Origin: Chelonoidis abingdonii
Taxonomy: Eukaryota; Chordata; Testudines; Testudinidae
Direction of reading: 5' to 3'
DNA length: 64,000 bases
NCBI RefSeq assembly: GCF_003597395.2
Contig: NC_133769.1
Location: 173,707,058-173,771,057, forward strand
In this document: one piece after another, positions 59,699 through 64,000 of the stretch
Numbering within the stretch: the first letter of the stretch is position 1
How the letters are laid out: each line of letters begins with the position of its first letter
The notes under the pieces: generated by a model
What the model saw: the letters and a program-made list of their open reading frames with translations, nothing else
Told to the model about the DNA's origin: nothing
Databases searched by the model: none
Translations under genes and position numbers: made by a program

Positions 59699-59715
59699 AT
59701 ATATATATATATATA
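59699..59715 (+). repeat. (AT)n tract at the LINE 5' border
   Basis: About eight AT units directly abutting the truncated 5' end of the LINE relic. Confidence 0.95.
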
Positions 59716-62700
59716 GTTCTTCGATTTTGGGGCTCAAGATTTTTGAATGTTTGATGTTGACAATATTAGGCTGAAACATGCACAGTTCTAAGTCCAGGAG
59801 ATCTAGCATCTTAACAGAGGATGGTGGAATCATTAGGCCTCAGTAGACATAACACTTTGTTGCTAGAAGAAATGGGCTGGTGAGTACCCCTTGACACACC
59901 TTTGTAATACATGTAGTCTGTACTCCTTTGAGTACAGTCATCACAGTATCACTGTGTGCAAGAGAGTGGGGTGGGGCATGGGTTCTATCCATGCCCTGGC
60001 AGTACAACTTGCCTGAAGAGCTAACTGGTCTTCCCCTCCCCAGTCTTAAACTTCTCAGTGATGTGAGCCCAGATTATGTCTAGCCCGTGGGCAAAACGTG
60101 GGGGCAAAAGTCCCTACCTTCACGCAGGAGGTAAAATTGACCCTATAATACAGTAGTACTCAATTGAGGTGAATAACCTAAGTCTGAAGTTTGAAATTGG
60201 GGTAATTTGTAGCAAACAGTCTCACAAGCTGTAGTAGAATATAAATGTAAAGTAATTAAAACATTTCTCATGAACCACTCATTGCCTCAATTTCTCTCTT
60301 GCTAATTGGTGTAATTCTGAATTACTGTGTGCCGAATATAATCTTCTCAGGGTCAGTGCAAACGTGGGTTTGCCTTATTAAATGCACTAATCAGAGATGG
60401 AGTACTCTATCTTCATTTGACTTACCTTGCTTCCAGATCTGGTCTAGTTCTTGGGAGGAAGATCGACTTGGACTGTGTCGATGCACAAGTCTCATTATAA
60501 GACATTCAGTAATACAATTCTGAGGATGTATTTGGCTTCACTCTGTTCATAATAAGTGTCATGGTCATGTTGAGAATCAACATGTTTACACAAGCACCTT
60601 TCTCATCTGGGTGTGTACAAAGGATATGATTGCTTTCTAACACTCAGCAGACGATAACAGAAGCAACGCAGATCATTGAGAATTCTCATATAACATTGGT
60701 TAGTATTCAGAAGGTAAAATACTAAGCCCTCTTTAATAGTATAAAAATATTTTCTAAATTCTTTGCATGCATAGCATGTATTATCTAAGCATTGTAGACA
60801 GAAATTGTTTATTCTTATGAAATTGCAAAGACATATTACTTAGCTGAGGAACACTACAACAATGTAGCTCTTGGACCACTCCAGTTTTGGCACATTTGGC
60901 AGCACTAGGAAAAGAACTCGACTGTTTTACTCTCATCATCCCATTCCTCATAGAATTTTCAAATTCCAATGCTAAAAGATGCTCCTGGGAGATGCATCTG
61001 AAGACACACACAGATATATAAAAATCAAGTGAAACAATAAAGGGCTTAAAAGAAAGATAGTCTTCTTTAACAGTTAGATAAAATAGTGTCTCGGTACTGC
61101 AACTCTTCTGAATAGTAGACTCGGAGAATGAGTGCTGGCCAGTAGTGAGGGAAAGGGATGAAATGCATAGTAATAGCCTTCTAGATGTTTATTACCAATC
61201 CACTGTTTATGGAATATGACAACTGACCAGAAGGTTGAGGGCTAGGCTAGGGGAGGATAAAAGAGGAGGAAGAAACACAGGGCGATGGTTGGAGAGAGCC
61301 TGAGAGCAGACTGTAAGCTAAAGATAAGCACATACCTTGTATTTTTTTGTGAATTTAGTGCTATATTTTCCATGGACAAAGGTCCATTTGCATGTACAGA
61401 AATCGAAACATTTATGTGTAACTACCACCATGGAGCTTATACAAATCCGTTCATTGGGTGTGCGTTAGTATTTGTATGTGTAAATTTTAATGGAGTGCAT
61501 GAGTGTGGCTGCTGAATGCACTTGCACACTGACTTCAGGCTTCATTCTTCAAAATTGTGGCCTCTATTAGCAGATTGACAGCTACGGAGGCAGAATTCCT
61601 ATAGATTTCTGTAAATCCTTTTCCTCATACCATATATCCAGCATGCACTAACCCAGATAAAGAGGGATCAGCTGTAGGAATGAGAAAATAATTGTCTCCT
61701 GGAACTTTCAAATGTTCTTTTCTTCTGAGAAATATCAATTGAGGGGTCTTCTGTGCAGTGGATACTTTTTTATATTTCTGACCATCCGCAAAACTCACTT
61801 TAGCTGGCAGAAGCCTGAGGGACTTTGCATATATGACGGATCCTGGGGACTTTAATAAAGAGAACTTCTGACAAAAGGATGAGAGGAGGAGAAAAGCAAG
61901 AAAAAACTGAAGACAGATTATACCCAGCAACCAAAGAAGTCAAGGTCAAAGAATAGTTGGGGACTTGAACCCTGGGAAATTCAGCCTTTGGGGGACTCTA
62001 AATCTAATATCTTTCTTACACTTTATTGTAATACTGCAAGATATAAACTCATGTGTCTAGTTAGAAAAATATGTTTTCAGTGTTTAGGAGAAAATAAAAA
62101 CAAGAAAAACATGTTGCCTTGCATTGTTTAATGTTGAAAACATTAGAAAAAAACCTAAACAACAACATGTTTTCAGAGAGGTTCATAATGAAGAGTCAGA
62201 ACTTTTCCAGGAAAGCTCCAAAGGCTTCAGGGATGGTGCCTTGCTCCCCTTCCCCCGCACCCTTAAAATTTCTAGATTCTCTCTCATCCCCAGTGACACA
62301 GACATCTCAACAAATATTGCTGTTTCTTTTGTTGATTTTCCGTATTGATTAGCTTGCCAGCATTTGTTTTTGCAGTGATAGATATTGCCTCATCCAAAGT
62401 CTGTTGAAGTCACTTCAGGACATGCGATATGAAAAGATGAATGCAGGTTATGTTTTCATTTGAATCCAAACGTCCTCAACGTTCGTGGGATTTAGTTTCA
62501 GAGATCCCGTTCAAGCTGACTCCTCACTCTGTAGGATGCTTCATGGAAAGCTTGTACCTCACATATAGCAGGTAATGAGTATTGTCACTTGCTGGTTATA
62601 TAAAGTTAAGTTAGTAACTGCGATTGCTTGAACAGGTTTTGAAAAAAAATCCTCTAAAATTTCTCTTATTTCTAGAGCAAACCTGAACTAGACCATTCTG

Positions 62701-64000
62701 AAGGTTCTGAGATGTTTACAGAGTGAGATTTCTGTTTTAATCCTCTTTCATGTTTGAAGTTTTAGCTTTGTATTTGATGAATTGATATAAATCATGCCTT
62801 AACGTTTTCCCACCAATTCTGCTTTGTTGCCATTTAACATTCAATCGTAGATGCTAGGTTGAGTAGAAACTTTTTCAAAAGTCTATAAAACATTTGATTT
62901 TTCTTTTTGATTTTTTTTGTTAGATGTTTAATTGACATCTCTAGAGCAAAAATGTGGCTGGTGGATCATCTCTCATTTATGAATCCAATTTGATATAAAT
63001 TATGGTGTTATTGTTCTGATATTGTATGATACAGGATGCAAAGTTGTATGATATAGGATGCAAAATAATTTGCTGCTGTTTTAGTAGGTGGAGCAGAAAG
63101 TGTTTCCAGATTTTAGAACTGAGAGCATTAGACTATCTGACTGGCCATATGGATAGCATCCAAATTGGAAGGTTAGCTTAAATAACTGCAGTGAGTTTTC
63201 CTGTATGTATTCAGTGCTGTATTTTACACTTTAACTCGATTACCTGGACTATGTCATCTCTTCAGTGTGAGTTTCTAGAGATTTCCTCTAGAGAGTTTCT
63301 GGATTCATGGGTCACTGAAGAGATTTTGGAAGCCTTTGTTAACAGAATTCAAGTGTTTTTGTTTTGAAAAAAATTCAGATTGTTCCTTCGTAAGGATTTA
63401 AATCTGGATGCTGTTGCATAGGTTTGTGAAGTATACAGTCCAAATTTTACCATATTGGGTTGCTCATGGTTTATTGGAGTCAAGTCCTTTTCAGGTGTGT
63501 AAAGAATTAGTGTCTTTTGATACTTCAATTGAATCAAATTTTCGTTCACATGGTGTGACTCTGCCAATGCCTTGATTTATAGTTGCTCTGCAAGTCATGG
63601 TACATGCTGAGTATCTATCTGAAGGTGGAGAGTTTCCTTATTTTCCCCCTCTCTGTTCTGACTGTCTATGTAACCTCATTACTTTCTCTTTAAATTGCAT
63701 TTTTCTTTTGTTGAGCATGTCATTTAGCATCGTTTTGCCACTCAGTTTAAATTTAAATTTATGTGGAGCTCTTCACTGGAAAGGTTTGATACAGTTTGGC
63801 CATAGTATCCATTAGGAATGTTATTTAAGTTTTCATTAGCTGATATTTTCAGTGCCTTTTTGTATTTGTGCTCATTTTTTTAGTTTGTTCATTCTTTAAA
63901 GCTTGTGTTGGCTAGGGCTATGATTTAGATCTGAGTGAATGTATTTCACTGAAGTTTAGGTTTCCTTCAACATAGTTCATCACACTTACACTAGGCTGAG
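59716..64000. other. Non-genic stretch
   Basis: No gene recognised on either strand. ORFs such as 61625-61930 (minus, 101 codons) and 63349-63567 (minus, 72 codons) carry no motif I know. A 22-bp tandem duplication lies at 63022-63065. The stretch from about 62460 is AT-rich without clear repeats and could be unique sequence. Confidence 0.5.
63022..63065 (+). repeat. 22-bp tandem duplication
   Basis: 'ttgtatgatacaggatgcaa' plus 'ag' is followed directly by 'ttgtatgatataggatgcaa' plus 'aa', 20 of 22 positions identical. Confidence 0.9.

Noticed and set aside
57439..59715. Flanking (TA)n tracts as terminal inverted repeats of a DNA transposon
   Set aside because: They are simple microsatellites and the enclosed coding blocks are of non-LTR reverse transcriptase type, which uses no TIRs.
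59384..59833. 149-codon ORF as one intact protein
   Set aside because: Its first part comes from DNA outside the LINE and it reads straight through the (AT)n tract; only the later residues match a LINE polyprotein.
1..64000. CRISPR array, bacterial operon or phage
   Set aside because: No regularly spaced direct repeats, ribosome-binding sites or dense coding were seen; repeat content is that of a large vertebrate genome.

Overview
The window reads as nuclear DNA of a large vertebrate genome, most likely a turtle (less likely a crocodilian). It has long AT-rich stretches with no ORF above about 160 codons. It also carries interspersed repeats that I know from turtle and crocodilian genomes: CpG-rich hAT and Harbinger-type MITEs with TIR starts such as GGGCTGGTCTACACTAC, the 'gactaacacggctgctact' repeat, decayed MIR/CORE-SINEs, LINE 3' tails with 'cagcacctagcacaatgggg', and solo LTRs with TATA boxes. 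The species call is inference from repeat content. I found no bacterial genes, CRISPR array, rRNA or intact tRNA.

No intact protein-coding gene is visible. Three things have coding character. (1) A PIF/Harbinger (HARBI1-like) transposase relic lies on the minus strand, in two blocks at 20691-21060 and 18560-18856. (2) A decayed non-LTR retrotransposon reverse transcriptase, closest in my memory to the R4/Dong (Rex6) clade, lies on the minus strand at 57467-59698 between two (TA)n tracts. (3) One possible small exon lies at 37786-37861 on the plus strand, with good acceptor and donor signals and an in-frame ATG. Nothing else can be assigned to a host gene, so the window is intergenic or deep intronic.

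Layout. 1-13 kb: sparse ancient repeats, an inverted tRNA-like dimer, two copies of an LTR-like family (7965-8590 and 11565-12135) and a CpG-rich hAT end (about 10770-10976). 12.9-13.7 kb: a TA-flanked MITE, a MIR-like SINE and a hAT element with a perfect 8-bp target-site duplication. 15-16 kb: a MIR split by a palindromic repeat, then an LTR-like start. 18.5-21.1 kb: a three-layer nest in which the Harbinger relic is split by an LTR-family element, itself split by a solo LTR. 21-28 kb: mostly unrecognised, with palindromic fragments and an AT-rich inverted family. 28.6-29.2 kb: a solo LTR. 30-37.7 kb: palindromic MITEs, a hAT and a young-looking Harbinger-type MITE. 38.1-38.9 kb: an LTR whose head is repeated after its end. 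39-55 kb: LINE tails, SINE pieces and MITEs. 57.3-59.7 kb: the LINE relic. 59.7-64 kb: unrecognised.

Nothing here works as a gene system. The value of the window is its record of transposition: target duplications, nested insertions and hairpin elements that order the events. Repeat family names come from memory of related genomes and were not checked against a library.
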